From assembly GCA_015060975.1 (NCBI GenBank), contig SUXI01000002.1, positions 1-64,000 on the forward strand: 64,000 nucleotides of DNA, given 5' to 3'. This document shows, piece by piece, positions 43,781 to 53,549 of the stretch. The translations under genes were made by a program, and so were the position numbers. This DNA is from Bacteroidales bacterium. GTDB taxonomy: Bacteria; Bacteroidota; Bacteroidia; Bacteroidales; Muribaculaceae. Positions within the stretch are counted from its first letter, which is position 1. Each line of letters starts with the position of its first letter. Under the pieces are notes generated by a model that saw only the letters and a program-made list of their open reading frames with translations, made no database searches and had not been told where the DNA came from.

Positions 43781-45158
43781 TTATCAATGGCGATTATTTG
43801 TTCCATTAGTCGCATTATTATGGTTTACAATCGCAGCAATGGTTGTATTCCAATATAAACGAGAAAAAACATATCGAAGTGACGCCGTAAAACAACAACT
43901 TGAGTTTGTAAATAAACGTGTTGTTTTCGCATACGAGCATGATGCCGACTTAATACCATTCATGCGCTTTATCAACGAATACTTCAACTATTCGGTATTT
44001 AACGATGTGCGCGTCTCTGTTTACAATGCCACGACTAATGAACTAATTTACTCAATGGGAGAACCCATAAAACACAACAAAACAGAAGCCGACAAACGTC
44101 CCAACTTTTACTACTCCGAGCAGTTGAGCAATGACGGAAATGTAATAGTTTATACCGCAATGCCATATACGATGAGCTTAGCCGAAGCTTTGGCTCCAGA
44201 CAGCAAAATGTGGGTTACCATAATAATTCTCGCCCTGCTTGTTACAATTATTGCATTTGTTTCTACCCATTACATAAGCAAAACGGTTAAATTATTGCGC
44301 AAATTTGCCCAACAAGCCGCCACCGAAAAGCGCCTCGACCTAACGTTTGAATTCCCGAAAGATGAGCTTGGTGACGTGTCACAACAAATAGTAAATCTAT
44401 TTAATAGTAAAACAAAAGCTATTGAGGATAGTGAGAAAGAACATAAAGTAGCGCTTGCCGCAATCGAAGAAAAGAGTAGAATGAAACGCGAACTCACTAA
44501 TAACATCAGTCACGAAATCAAAACCCCAGTAGGCATTATCAAAGGTTATGTCGATACTATCGCCGATGACCCCGAAATGCCTAAAAACACTCGTCAGCAT
44601 TTCATAACAAAAACACAAGAACAGATAACTCGTTTGTGCAACTTGCTCAACGACATTTCCACCATTACCCGCTTGAATGAAACAACGGCGGCAATTCCTA
44701 CTGAAAAGCTAAATTTCCACGATTTGGTTTATACCATTATAAATGATGTTATCGACTCGGGCTCAAACAATGGTATGGAACTCACATTTGATATTCCTAT
44801 TAATTGCCATATCAATGGCAATTCTTCACTACTCAATAGCACCATTTCAAACCTGATTAAAAACTCAGTAGCTTACTCACGAGGCTCAGTAATGCGCCTT
44901 GAATTAGTCGCCGAAGATGATGATTTCTACACCTTCAAATACTACGACAATGGCACTGGCGTAGAAGAAGAACATATCCCATATTTGTTTGAACGCTTCT
45001 ATCGCATCGATGCCGGGCGTTCACGCAAAGCCGGAGGCACCGGATTAGGACTCCCTATCGTAAAAAACACGATACTCACCCATGGCGGCAAAATCACTGT
45101 CCGCAACCGTCCCAATGGTGGCCTCGAGTTCACATTCACCCTTCCTCGTTGCAAATAA
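43758..45158 (+). CDS. Sensor histidine kinase (RprX-like)
   Basis: Two membrane helices (about residues 11-31 and 152-174) bracket a periplasmic sensor region of about 120 residues. Then come a HAMP-like segment, the phosphoacceptor His in TNNISHEIKTPVGIIKGY, and a HATPase domain with the N box LKNSVAYS-type motif, DNGTGVEEEH and GGTGLGLPIVK. It should phosphorylate the upstream regulator in response to an envelope signal. I chose ATG 43758; the frame extends to TTG 43746. Confidence 0.93.
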   Translation: MALKRQISYQWRLFVPLVALLWFTIAAMVVFQYKREKTYRSDAVKQQLEFVNKRVVFAYEHDADLIPFMRFINEYFNYSVFNDVRVSVYNATTNELIYSMGEPIKHNKTEADKRPNFYYSEQLSNDGNVIVYTAMPYTMSLAEALAPDSKMWVTIIILALLVTIIAFVSTHYISKTVKLLRKFAQQAATEKRLDLTFEFPKDELGDVSQQIVNLFNSKTKAIEDSEKEHKVALAAIEEKSRMKRELTNNISHEIKTPVGIIKGYVDTIADDPEMPKNTRQHFITKTQEQITRLCNLLNDISTITRLNETTAAIPTEKLNFHDLVYTIINDVIDSGSNNGMELTFDIPINCHINGNSSLLNSTISNLIKNSVAYSRGSVMRLELVAEDDDFYTFKYYDNGTGVEEEHIPYLFERFYRIDAGRSRKAGGTGLGLPIVKNTILTHGGKITVRNRPNGGLEFTFTLPRCK

Positions 45159-45179
45159 GAGCAACCCTATTACAAAATA

Positions 45180-45210
45180 TATCCACAATGCTTCGACCTC
45201 ATTGTGGATA
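45180..45210. terminator. Bidirectional hairpin between the histidine kinase and exopolysaccharide operons
   Basis: TATCCACAATG (45180-45190) pairs with CATTGTGGATA (45200-45210). On the minus strand it is followed by TATTTTG and so can end the exopolysaccharide operon; on the plus strand it lies after the histidine kinase. Confidence 0.7.
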
Positions 45211-45231
45211 GAATTAGTTTATATATCAAAC

Positions 45232-46299
45232 TCATACTTTCTTATATAGAGATTGAGTCTTATCTGCAATCGAATTCCAATCAAATTCTGACAAATCATA
45301 CACTTGCTTTGGCAAGTGCCAAATTGTTTTGATTTGATTTATAAAACTTTCCACGTTACCTTTCTTCGCATAAAATTCATCGGGAAATTCAATGAGATGT
45401 GTTGCCGGAATATCCGACAATACCATTGGCAAACCATACCCCATAGCCTCAAGCATCACCAATGGAAATCCTTCATTCAAAGATGACAGAACAAACATTC
45501 GCGCATGACTATATAACTGACGCAAATCTTCTCCCGATGTAAATCCGGTAAATACAACTTTATTGTTGATGTCAAGTTGCTTTAATTTTTCAAGATATGA
45601 TTTATCATGATCGCTAGCTCCGGCAATTACCAACTGAGGAATTTCATCGGTTTTATTTATTGCTGAAATAAGATACTCAAATCCTTTTTCAGGAGTGAGA
45701 CGCCCTACACCCAAAACATAATTATTCTCAATTATACCATATTTCTCTATAAAATGTTTTTGGTCACTGCAAGTTGTATTCTCTACGCCATTGGGAATAT
45801 ATATCGACTTTTGTAATATGTCAGATGAATACTTCTTCATTTGGAACTTATTCACAAATATTATTTTATTTGCAAAGTTTAACGACAAGTATTCACTGAA
45901 TTTCAATATCATTTTTGATACTTTCCCCCATTTGTCATGCTCATAATTGGCACTATGATAGGTTAAAACCACCTTAATCCCAAACATTCGCAATAACGGA
46001 GTAAATAACCCCGGTCCAATATTGTGAATATGTACAATATCTACACGATGAAAGATTAAATGCAAACAGCATAAAAAGGTATGAAAAAGAGCCTCAAATC
46101 CTTTTATTCGCGTTGACGGCAAATCTATATATGAGATATTAGAATATGAAACTTGTGATTGTGAAGTCAAATAATCCTTTCGACGATAAACAATTATTTT
46201 ATCGTCATTCTTCATTCGAGGATAAATCTTTTCACAATGTTGTTCTACCCCACCTTGAATATCCGGAAATCCCCTTGTACCAATAACAGCTATTTTCAT
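45232..46299 (-). CDS. GT4-type glycosyltransferase, final gene of the exopolysaccharide operon
   Basis: The sequence starts MKIAVIGTRGFPDIQGGVEQ, the opening of the rhamnosyltransferase-like GT4 branch. It contains VHIHNIGPGLF and a donor-binding region LGVGRLTPEKGFEYL followed by SSLNEGFPLVMLEAMGYG, with the E-x7-E motif. It would add one sugar to the repeat unit at the cytoplasmic face of the membrane. It overlaps the preceding GT4 gene by 4 bases. Donor and linkage cannot be deduced. Confidence 0.9.
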   Translation of the reverse strand: MKIAVIGTRGFPDIQGGVEQHCEKIYPRMKNDDKIIVYRRKDYLTSQSQVSYSNISYIDLPSTRIKGFEALFHTFLCCLHLIFHRVDIVHIHNIGPGLFTPLLRMFGIKVVLTYHSANYEHDKWGKVSKMILKFSEYLSLNFANKIIFVNKFQMKKYSSDILQKSIYIPNGVENTTCSDQKHFIEKYGIIENNYVLGVGRLTPEKGFEYLISAINKTDEIPQLVIAGASDHDKSYLEKLKQLDINNKVVFTGFTSGEDLRQLYSHARMFVLSSLNEGFPLVMLEAMGYGLPMVLSDIPATHLIEFPDEFYAKKGNVESFINQIKTIWHLPKQVYDLSEFDWNSIADKTQSLYKKV

Positions 46300-47489
46300 T
46301 TATATAATTCTTTTAGTTGTTTATAATGGGTGTCAAACGAGAATCGTTCTTGCGACTGACAAGCAATATTCTTATAATTATATTTATCGGTCCCCATTAC
46401 ACGAGTGATTGCTTGTTGCATATCTTCAATATTACCCGATTCAAATGTTTCGCCCCATTCTGCATCAATCAATTCGGGGATGCCACCAATATTCGCTCCT
46501 ACTATGGGGATCCCGGCACACAATGCCTCGATTACACTCAATGGATTGTTTTCATAACATTCAGAAGGCAACACAAGGCATTTGGCCGACAACAATATCT
46601 CAGCAACTTTCTCAGCCGGTTGATGCCCCAAGAACTCTATGTTTTCACAACTACCATACTCTGCGATAAATCCATCATAAAGATGCCCACCTCCTACTAA
46701 TTTGAGTTTATATGGCAATTTTTTTGCAGCCTTAAGCAATGTTGCAACACCTTTTTCTTCTGATAAACGTCCTACATAGACATAAAAATCATCTCGCTTA
46801 TCAGAAATTTCCACATTTTTTAATTGCTCTAACTTTACCGGATCAACAAAATTACACACTACCTTAAGTTTTTCTTCTTTTAATCCGGCTTTGAGCATTT
46901 GACGTTTAATAAAAGAGCTAGGACAAATAAAGTAATCTACATATCGCTGAAGCTTTGCCACATTCCATTTTTTTGCTTCAAAATACGCCAATACACTCGC
47001 AGGCAAATTTTCTTTGAAGCATCGTTCCTTTATTACATTAATTTTTGATGTGAAACACTTTTCACATATTTTCCCCCTATTTAAACAGCTATATGCCGGA
47101 CATGCCAATTTATAATCATGCAATGTCCACACCACCTTACATCCAAATTGTTTCGCAATTTTTACTACAACAGGAGACAAATAAGAATGTACATTGTGCA
47201 AATGCACTATATCGGGTTTAAAATCTTGCAACGCTTTCTTAAATGATGTTTCAATTCCATAATAACCCATCGTGCGCATTGCAAATTTAATTTTATCTTT
47301 CAATCCTCCCGCAAAATCGACTTGTGATGCAGTATAGAAATTCTTAGGTGATAGATTTTGGGGATAATCCATAGTAAACACACCTATTTCATATCCTCGT
47401 TTCACAAGGTCATTAGCCATATTTATGGCCACAACCTCCGCACCACCTCTGGTATAATAAAATTTACTAACAAGTAATATTTTTTTCAT
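46296..47489 (-). CDS. GT4-type glycosyltransferase
   Basis: The protein has GT-B fold with YYTRGGAEVVAINMA at the N-terminus, DIVHLHNVHSYLSP, and KVVWTLHDYKLACPAYSCLNRGKICEKC. The last of these is a cysteine-rich insert seen in a GT4 subgroup. The C-terminal half has VYVGRLSEEKGVATLL and PSECYENNPLSVIEAL. It is 397 aa, of normal length. It overlaps the downstream GT4 gene and lies 30 bases after the next gene upstream, within one operon. Confidence 0.91.
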   Translation of the reverse strand: MKKILLVSKFYYTRGGAEVVAINMANDLVKRGYEIGVFTMDYPQNLSPKNFYTASQVDFAGGLKDKIKFAMRTMGYYGIETSFKKALQDFKPDIVHLHNVHSYLSPVVVKIAKQFGCKVVWTLHDYKLACPAYSCLNRGKICEKCFTSKINVIKERCFKENLPASVLAYFEAKKWNVAKLQRYVDYFICPSSFIKRQMLKAGLKEEKLKVVCNFVDPVKLEQLKNVEISDKRDDFYVYVGRLSEEKGVATLLKAAKKLPYKLKLVGGGHLYDGFIAEYGSCENIEFLGHQPAEKVAEILLSAKCLVLPSECYENNPLSVIEALCAGIPIVGANIGGIPELIDAEWGETFESGNIEDMQQAITRVMGTDKYNYKNIACQSQERFSFDTHYKQLKELYK

Positions 47490-47519
47490 AACTATCCCCT
47501 TTTGAAACTTTATGAATCG

Positions 47520-48587
47520 TTATTTACATACATTTTCAAATGTAGGAATCAGCTGCCCCGACACCACATTCGACCACATATATTTCTTCATCGAATTTCT
47601 AATCTCATCTGAGTTTAATTTACTCCTATCTGAATCATGATATTCAATCAACGCTTTAGCAAATGAATCGGCATTATCATCGCAAAGTATTCCGTTTCGA
47701 GAATCCACTGCCAATTTATTTTCATAAGTGTTAGTTGCTATACAATATAACCCCGATAAAACATATTCATATATCTTTGTCGATGGCTGACAATCATAGT
47801 AAGGAGTCATCGGAACAAATGCGACTCCAACATTCGCTCGCTTAAAATAAGGTTTTAGGAATTCATAATTAATTCTACCATGAAACTCCACAATCCCTCC
47901 CAAATTATGTTTTTTAATTAAATCTCCAATATAAGATTCTTCCTCAGGTGTCCCAAAACCAATTATATCATAATGACATTTTGCTTGCGGTCGTTCTTTC
48001 ATAAACTTTACAAGCCCTTGAATTGTTTTGTGAATATCTCTTTGTTTTAAAGTCCCTACATATAGCAGATTTATGTCATCATATTGTTTTGGAGCATCTT
48101 CAAATATATCCGCTCCCAATGTCACAATATCATAAGACCCATCTTTAAATTTAAGTTTTTTAGCCAATGATTCTGATAAAGTTATAGTATGAGAGAAGAA
48201 AAAGGACTCAAATTTTATCAACCAGTTAAAAAACAATCTTTTTAATTTATTTTTGGCTACATCCCCAGTCCTCACATCCAATATTGTCGATTTTTTCCCA
48301 AATAGATGTGCATTTAAGAAACAGCATTTATAATACTCATAAAGTACCACATCTATCTTATTTTCTTTCAAAATCGGCTTAATCAACTTTGAGAATCTAA
48401 GCCTCCATTTTATGCTATTTGGTTCATCAACATATATAACTTTTACATTTGGGACCTCAACTTTCTCTAAATGATAATCATTACATAAATAAATTATCTT
48501 ATGCCCCAAAGATGTAAGATGTTTTGTATAATGATAACATCCTGCATTATATCCATATTGACCTTGAGCAATTATAAATATATTCAT
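47520..48587 (-). CDS. GT-B glycosyltransferase, 355 aa
   Basis: The N-terminus (MNIFIIAQGQYGYNAGCYHY) and the donor half (NLLYVGTLKQRDIHKTIQGL, PYYDCQPSTKIYEYVLSGLYCIA) resemble GT4/GT-B enzymes that lack the usual second Glu. It likely adds a sugar to the exopolysaccharide repeat unit. It is rather AT-rich, as often seen for strain-specific capsule genes. Confidence 0.82.
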   Translation of the reverse strand: MNIFIIAQGQYGYNAGCYHYTKHLTSLGHKIIYLCNDYHLEKVEVPNVKVIYVDEPNSIKWRLRFSKLIKPILKENKIDVVLYEYYKCCFLNAHLFGKKSTILDVRTGDVAKNKLKRLFFNWLIKFESFFFSHTITLSESLAKKLKFKDGSYDIVTLGADIFEDAPKQYDDINLLYVGTLKQRDIHKTIQGLVKFMKERPQAKCHYDIIGFGTPEEESYIGDLIKKHNLGGIVEFHGRINYEFLKPYFKRANVGVAFVPMTPYYDCQPSTKIYEYVLSGLYCIATNTYENKLAVDSRNGILCDDNADSFAKALIEYHDSDRSKLNSDEIRNSMKKYMWSNVVSGQLIPTFENVCK

Positions 48588-48598
48588 AATTCATCCTA

Positions 48599-49816
48599 CT
48601 ATTTTAGCAACTCCGCAACATTAATTGAATATAGACGACGTTTACCATTATGCCCCGATTCAAAGTAAACTTTTGTTCCTTGCATGTTCCACTTGGGATG
48701 CAAATCAATTCGTCCGGGACCTTTATATTTCAATGGCTGATAGAATCGACCAAGACAAATAAGATCATCTGTTTTTATATTATAAAGATACAATCGTGAC
48801 ATTGCATCATGACCGGGATAACTATCGGTTACCATCCATTCACCCTGATTGATTGTTGATGGGTGACCATCTGTTGTTGGAAGTTTTTTTGACACTAACT
48901 TTCTATTCCCAGTTTTATCCTCAAACATCACATAGGCATCACCGGTTTCGGGTGTATAACAGAATGAAACGATTCGACTATTATCAACCCAATATGAGTG
49001 CGATGTCATTTTATCGCCATTAAGAATATACATTTCAGAGCCATCGGCATTGGCGGTAATCAAACGCATAAAACGTCCTTTTGGTCCAACCCAACGGTGA
49101 AGGAACATAAATCGCTTGCCATCGGGAGATATATCAATATGGTTCACCTTGTGACGTGCTCCATCCATAGTATCGGCAGGTTTCAAATCAATTAACTGTT
49201 GCAAAGTTATTATTAATTTAACTTCTTTTGTTGCAATATCAACATGCCATATACCATCTTCATCATTTGAAGGCAATACTATATTTCTATGACAGAAATA
49301 GCCATAATCGGGGCGCATTACAGCTAATCGGTCAAAATTAAGAGAAAGAGCATAATCCTCTTGCTTTGAAAGGGCATATATCGGCATAGGCAATATATCA
49401 ATTTCTTTCTGTGCATCAGCATTATACACTACCCCCTCATACATATCAGTCGCTTTATTATAGCGATTGTAATATGCCTTATTAGGATTTGTATAACCCC
49501 ATTGCGACATACACCCCTGTTGCAAATTATGCGCAGCGGTTTCACCTATCTGATGTTCACCCTCATCATCTCGATAATATAATGTCACATTACCATCAGA
49601 TGACGGCACACAATATAGCACCTGTCCTTTATCATTCTCAGGTGACACATTATAATACCCAAAATATGACATAGGGAATTCTGAAACCGCACTCAAAGCC
49701 ATTTCATGCGACATCACTTCTGCCGACGCATAAAATCCGTGTTTGATATATCTCAAATATACATATCGAGTATAAGCAAATGGGGGACGCAAAATCGCTT
49801 TTATAATTCTTTTCAT
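48599..49816 (-). CDS. Beta-propeller protein resembling oligogalacturonate lyase, in the exopolysaccharide operon
   Basis: The 405-aa protein is built of repeated beta-blade segments (HIDISPDGKRFMFLHRW, TSHSYWVDNSRIVSFCY, RIDLHPKWNMQGTKVYFES). The histidine-containing blades (SHSYW, DGHPSTINQGEWMVTD, DLHPKW) follow the order of the metal-binding histidines of PL22 oligogalacturonate lyases. There is no signal peptide, but the N-terminus is basic with an aromatic stretch (RRIIKAILRPPFAYTRY-like). It might cleave, bind or proofread a uronic-acid-containing glycan. The assignment rests on motif pattern only. It overlaps the flippase gene by 4 bases. Confidence 0.6.
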   Translation of the reverse strand: MKRIIKAILRPPFAYTRYVYLRYIKHGFYASAEVMSHEMALSAVSEFPMSYFGYYNVSPENDKGQVLYCVPSSDGNVTLYYRDDEGEHQIGETAAHNLQQGCMSQWGYTNPNKAYYNRYNKATDMYEGVVYNADAQKEIDILPMPIYALSKQEDYALSLNFDRLAVMRPDYGYFCHRNIVLPSNDEDGIWHVDIATKEVKLIITLQQLIDLKPADTMDGARHKVNHIDISPDGKRFMFLHRWVGPKGRFMRLITANADGSEMYILNGDKMTSHSYWVDNSRIVSFCYTPETGDAYVMFEDKTGNRKLVSKKLPTTDGHPSTINQGEWMVTDSYPGHDAMSRLYLYNIKTDDLICLGRFYQPLKYKGPGRIDLHPKWNMQGTKVYFESGHNGKRRLYSINVAELLK

Positions 49817-51267
49817 TTTTTCAATTTTGATTTTAACTCAGCAACAAGGTAATTAAACGATTCAACCTTAGCTATTTTCATTACTCCGAGATATACCATA
49901 ACAAAAGTTATCGCTTGCATCACAAGTAACAATAAATAATGCATATTGATAAATGAGAGCGAATAGGCTGCTGCCGATGCTACTAACGCAACTATCAAAT
50001 TTGGAATCAAATCTCGCATTTGACTAAGAATGCCATAACCTGCATACTTCCCGGTAAAATATCCATTCAAGAAAAATTCCACAAAAGAACTTATTGCGAA
50101 AGCCCACATAATGCTAATAGCATCAAAACCAAGATAAATAAACAAGAACATCAAACCTAAACCAAATGCTCTTTTGATTATTTCAAGAAGCAATACAATT
50201 TTACTCTTACCCACTGCTTTAAGGGCATTTATATTTGTGTTATGTATCACCAACAAGAGTCCAAATCCACCACAAAGCCATTGGAAATATGGAACCGAAG
50301 GAATCCATTGCTCTCCAAAAACCAAACGAAAGATTGGTTCTGCCATTATTACCAAAGCCATCATCAGTGGAAAATTCAAGAAAGTCAAAACTTTCACACT
50401 ACGACTTAGACCTCGTTTTAGTTGCTCTTTGTCATCTTGCAATTTAGAAAATATCGGGAACGTAACTTGATTCACAATGGTCATGATCGAAGTAACTGGT
50501 ACATCCTGTAAGTGCTTTGCCTGAGAATAATATCCAACATCGGCTTTAGTATAACACTTCCCAAAAATTAGCACCACCAAATTACGATACGCCTCGCTCA
50601 ATAATCCTGCCAACATTATCGGTCCACCAAAACTAAAAAGGGAAACAAACGAGATTTTGCTAAAAGCAAAAATCGGTCGCCATGAAGACATTAGCCACAA
50701 TAATAAACTGCGAATAACACTATTTACAACATATTGTACAACCAAACTCCATACCCCCAAGCCACACACAGCTGCGATAATTGCAATAGTCGAAGACACC
50801 AATGCCGAAGTAACCTTAACAATCGTGATGCGCTTGAAATCAACATTTTTCATCAATAGATTATTTTGAACGGCACCAAATGCGTCAATAACAACCACTA
50901 TTCCAAGGATTTTTATAAGTTCAGCCAATAATGGAGTATTGTAATAACCAGCAATTGCATCGGCTCCGAAAAACAATGTCATATAACACCCCACCGCTAC
51001 AGCTATATTTGTATAAAATACTGTAGAACAGTCGAGTGTCGATATTTTTTTCTGTTGAATCAAAGCATTTCCAAGCCCTCCATCAATCAATATTTGCGAA
51101 ATCATCACAAATGCCATCAAAATACCCACAAGCCCAAAATCTTCGGGTGTAAGTATTCGAGCTAATACAACATTGGCAGTAAAAAGGATTAATAGAGACC
51201 CGAATCGCTCACAAAAACTCCAAAAAACGCCTTTAACAGCTTTTTGTTTTATATCTTCTTGCGACAT
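49813..51267 (-). CDS. wzx: Polysaccharide flippase (Wzx, MOP superfamily)
   Basis: The protein starts MSQEDIKQKAVKGVFWSFCE, as in many Bacteroidales Wzx/RfbX proteins, and has about 12-14 membrane helices over 484 aa. It moves undecaprenyl-linked repeat units across the inner membrane for polymerisation by Wzy. I chose ATG 51267; the longer frame overlaps the dehydrogenase gene. Confidence 0.92.
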   Translation of the reverse strand: MSQEDIKQKAVKGVFWSFCERFGSLLILFTANVVLARILTPEDFGLVGILMAFVMISQILIDGGLGNALIQQKKISTLDCSTVFYTNIAVAVGCYMTLFFGADAIAGYYNTPLLAELIKILGIVVVIDAFGAVQNNLLMKNVDFKRITIVKVTSALVSSTIAIIAAVCGLGVWSLVVQYVVNSVIRSLLLWLMSSWRPIFAFSKISFVSLFSFGGPIMLAGLLSEAYRNLVVLIFGKCYTKADVGYYSQAKHLQDVPVTSIMTIVNQVTFPIFSKLQDDKEQLKRGLSRSVKVLTFLNFPLMMALVIMAEPIFRLVFGEQWIPSVPYFQWLCGGFGLLLVIHNTNINALKAVGKSKIVLLLEIIKRAFGLGLMFLFIYLGFDAISIMWAFAISSFVEFFLNGYFTGKYAGYGILSQMRDLIPNLIVALVASAAAYSLSFINMHYLLLLVMQAITFVMVYLGVMKIAKVESFNYLVAELKSKLKK

Positions 51268-51284
51268 TTTGTTTCCTAATTCAA

Positions 51285-52562
51285 TTATAGTTTGCCATCG
51301 GCACAACCATCAAACAGCCACTTCACATCATAAACAACACTATTCTCTTTCAACAATGTTTTTATATCAAGTGATTTAAATTCATTATGAGCCACTGCGA
51401 CTACAGTCGCATCAAATTTATCATTTTGTGGCAATTCATTACATATTGAAACGCCATATTCTCGTTCAGCAATAGCTGAAACTGCCCATGGGTCATATAC
51501 GGTTATATCAATATTATACTCTTTTAATGCTTTATAGATATCAACAACTTTGGTATTGCGCACATCGGGGCAATTTTCCTTAAATGTGAACCCTAACATC
51601 AATATGCGACTTCCATTTACTTGAATACCTTTCTTAATCATCAATTTTACCACTTGTGTAGCCACATACTCGCCCATTCCATCGTTCATGCGACGACCGG
51701 CAAGAATAATCTCAGGATTGTATCCATAACGTTGAGCACACATAGCCAAATAATATGGATCTACACCAATACAATGTCCTCCTACCAAACCGGGACGAAA
51801 TGGTAAAAAGTTCCATTTTGTACCCGCAGCTTCAAGCACTGCTTGCGTGTCAATCCCCATAAGATTGAATATCTTTGCCAATTCGTTTACGAATGCGATA
51901 TTTATATCTCGTTGCGAATTTTCGATAACTTTTGCAGCTTCAGCAACTTTGATTGTAGGAGCAAGATGAGTCCCGGCTGTAATTACCGATGAATACACTT
52001 CATCAACAATTTTACCTATTTCAGGAGTAGAACCCGATGTAACCTTCTTAATTTTTTCTACAGTATGAAGCTTATCTCCCGGATTAATACGTTCGGGCGA
52101 ATATCCGGCATAAAAATCCACATTAAATTTCAATCCCGACACTCGCTCCACTACAGGCAAACACTCATCCTCAGTAACTCCGGGATATACGGTTGATTCA
52201 TAAACCACGATATCATTTTTAGCGATAACCTTGCCCACTGTTTCACTTGCGCCATATAGAGGAGTCAAATCAGGGTTATTATCACGGTCAACAGGTGTAG
52301 GCACAGCCACTACATAAAAATTACAATCACGAATTTCTTCAATATCGGCTGTACATTTAAAACCATTCGCAATAGCACTTTGCAATAGTTCATCACTCAC
52401 CTCAAGTGTTGCGTCATGACCTTGCATCAAAGCTTCTACACGGGCTTTATTCATATCAAAACCCACTGTTTTATATTTTGTTGAGAATAGTCGAGCCAAA
52501 GGAAGACCAACATAACCCAATCCAATAACTGCAATTTTAATTTCCTTATTCATAATATTCAA
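51285..52562 (-). CDS. UDP-HexNAc 6-dehydrogenase (TviB/WbpO-like)
   Basis: The Rossmann domain shows [16 protein letters not shown], and the core has [20 protein letters not shown], the lid region [20 protein letters not shown] and [16 protein letters not shown] with the catalytic Cys. These are typical of UDP-N-acetylglucosamine/galactosamine 6-dehydrogenases. Together with the adjacent C4-epimerase it should supply UDP-GalNAcA, the sugar of Vi antigen and similar capsules. Two ATG codons (52562, 52553) are possible starts. Confidence 0.9.
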   Translation of the reverse strand: MNIMNKEIKIAVIGLGYVGLPLARLFSTKYKTVGFDMNKARVEALMQGHDATLEVSDELLQSAIANGFKCTADIEEIRDCNFYVVAVPTPVDRDNNPDLTPLYGASETVGKVIAKNDIVVYESTVYPGVTEDECLPVVERVSGLKFNVDFYAGYSPERINPGDKLHTVEKIKKVTSGSTPEIGKIVDEVYSSVITAGTHLAPTIKVAEAAKVIENSQRDINIAFVNELAKIFNLMGIDTQAVLEAAGTKWNFLPFRPGLVGGHCIGVDPYYLAMCAQRYGYNPEIILAGRRMNDGMGEYVATQVVKLMIKKGIQVNGSRILMLGFTFKENCPDVRNTKVVDIYKALKEYNIDITVYDPWAVSAIAEREYGVSICNELPQNDKFDATVVAVAHNEFKSLDIKTLLKENSVVYDVKWLFDGCADGKL

Positions 52563-52564
52563 TT

Positions 52565-53542
52565 TTATTTAAGATTTTTCCAATACCAACCACAAGCTTC
52601 TTTTAAACCTTCTTTCATACTAAATTTAGGATTGTAACCAAGAAGACTTTTTGCCTTATCTACACTCGCAAGAGAATGTGGAATATCCCCTACTCGATTT
52701 GGTCCATGTGTAGGCTCTACACTTGCAATTTCAGCGTCAAACTCTGAAAGGTATAATTTCAAATATTCAACTAATTGGTTCAACGTAGTACGTTCCCCAT
52801 AAGCTGTATTATAAATTTGATTTACAGCATCACTTCCAGCTTCAGCTTGAAGAGCAAGGTCATTCATTTGAATAACATTATCAATATATGTAAAATCACG
52901 GCTATATTCTCCATCGCCATTAATGTTTGGAGCCTCATGATTCATAAATTTCTTCACAAATAACGGAATCACTGCGGCATACGCACCATTGGGGTCTTGA
53001 CGACGACCAAACACATTAAAATAGCGCAAACCAATAAATTCAAGTCCGTATGTGCGGGCAAACACATCGGCATATAATTCATTTACGTATTTAGTTATTG
53101 CATAAGGTGAAAGCGGACGACCAATAACATCTTCAACCTTTGGCAACGACTCACTATCGCCATAGGTTGATGAGCTGGCGGCAAATACAAATCGTTTCAC
53201 TCCGGCGTCACGCGATGCAACAAGCATATTTAGAAATCCGCCCACATTTACATCATTCGATGTAATAGGATCTTTTACCGAACGAGGTACTGAGCCTAAG
53301 GCAGCTTCGTGTAAGACGTACTCCATACCTTCAACAGCCTTGCGACAATCATCAAGATTACGAATATCGCCCACAACCAATTTGAAAGTTTTGGGATATT
53401 TTTCAATCAAAGGCAATAAATTTTCAATGTGCCCTGTCGCAAAGTTATCAAGGCACACTACATAATCACCTTTTGCCAAAAAGTATTCACATAAATTTGA
53501 GCCAATAAATCCGGCTCCTCCTGTAATTAATATTTTTCTCAT
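52565..53542 (-). CDS. UDP-HexNAc 4-epimerase (WbpP/TviC-like)
   Basis: This short-chain dehydrogenase-type protein has [16 protein letters not shown] for NAD binding, [13 protein letters not shown], the catalytic SSSTYGDS and YAITKY, and [21 protein letters not shown]. These follow WbpP/TviC of the UDP-GlcNAc/GalNAc epimerase class. It forms a sugar nucleotide pair of genes with the neighbouring dehydrogenase (gap 2 bases between stop and start). Confidence 0.91.
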   Translation of the reverse strand: MRKILITGGAGFIGSNLCEYFLAKGDYVVCLDNFATGHIENLLPLIEKYPKTFKLVVGDIRNLDDCRKAVEGMEYVLHEAALGSVPRSVKDPITSNDVNVGGFLNMLVASRDAGVKRFVFAASSSTYGDSESLPKVEDVIGRPLSPYAITKYVNELYADVFARTYGLEFIGLRYFNVFGRRQDPNGAYAAVIPLFVKKFMNHEAPNINGDGEYSRDFTYIDNVIQMNDLALQAEAGSDAVNQIYNTAYGERTTLNQLVEYLKLYLSEFDAEIASVEPTHGPNRVGDIPHSLASVDKAKSLLGYNPKFSMKEGLKEACGWYWKNLK

Positions 53543-53549
53543 ATTTATA

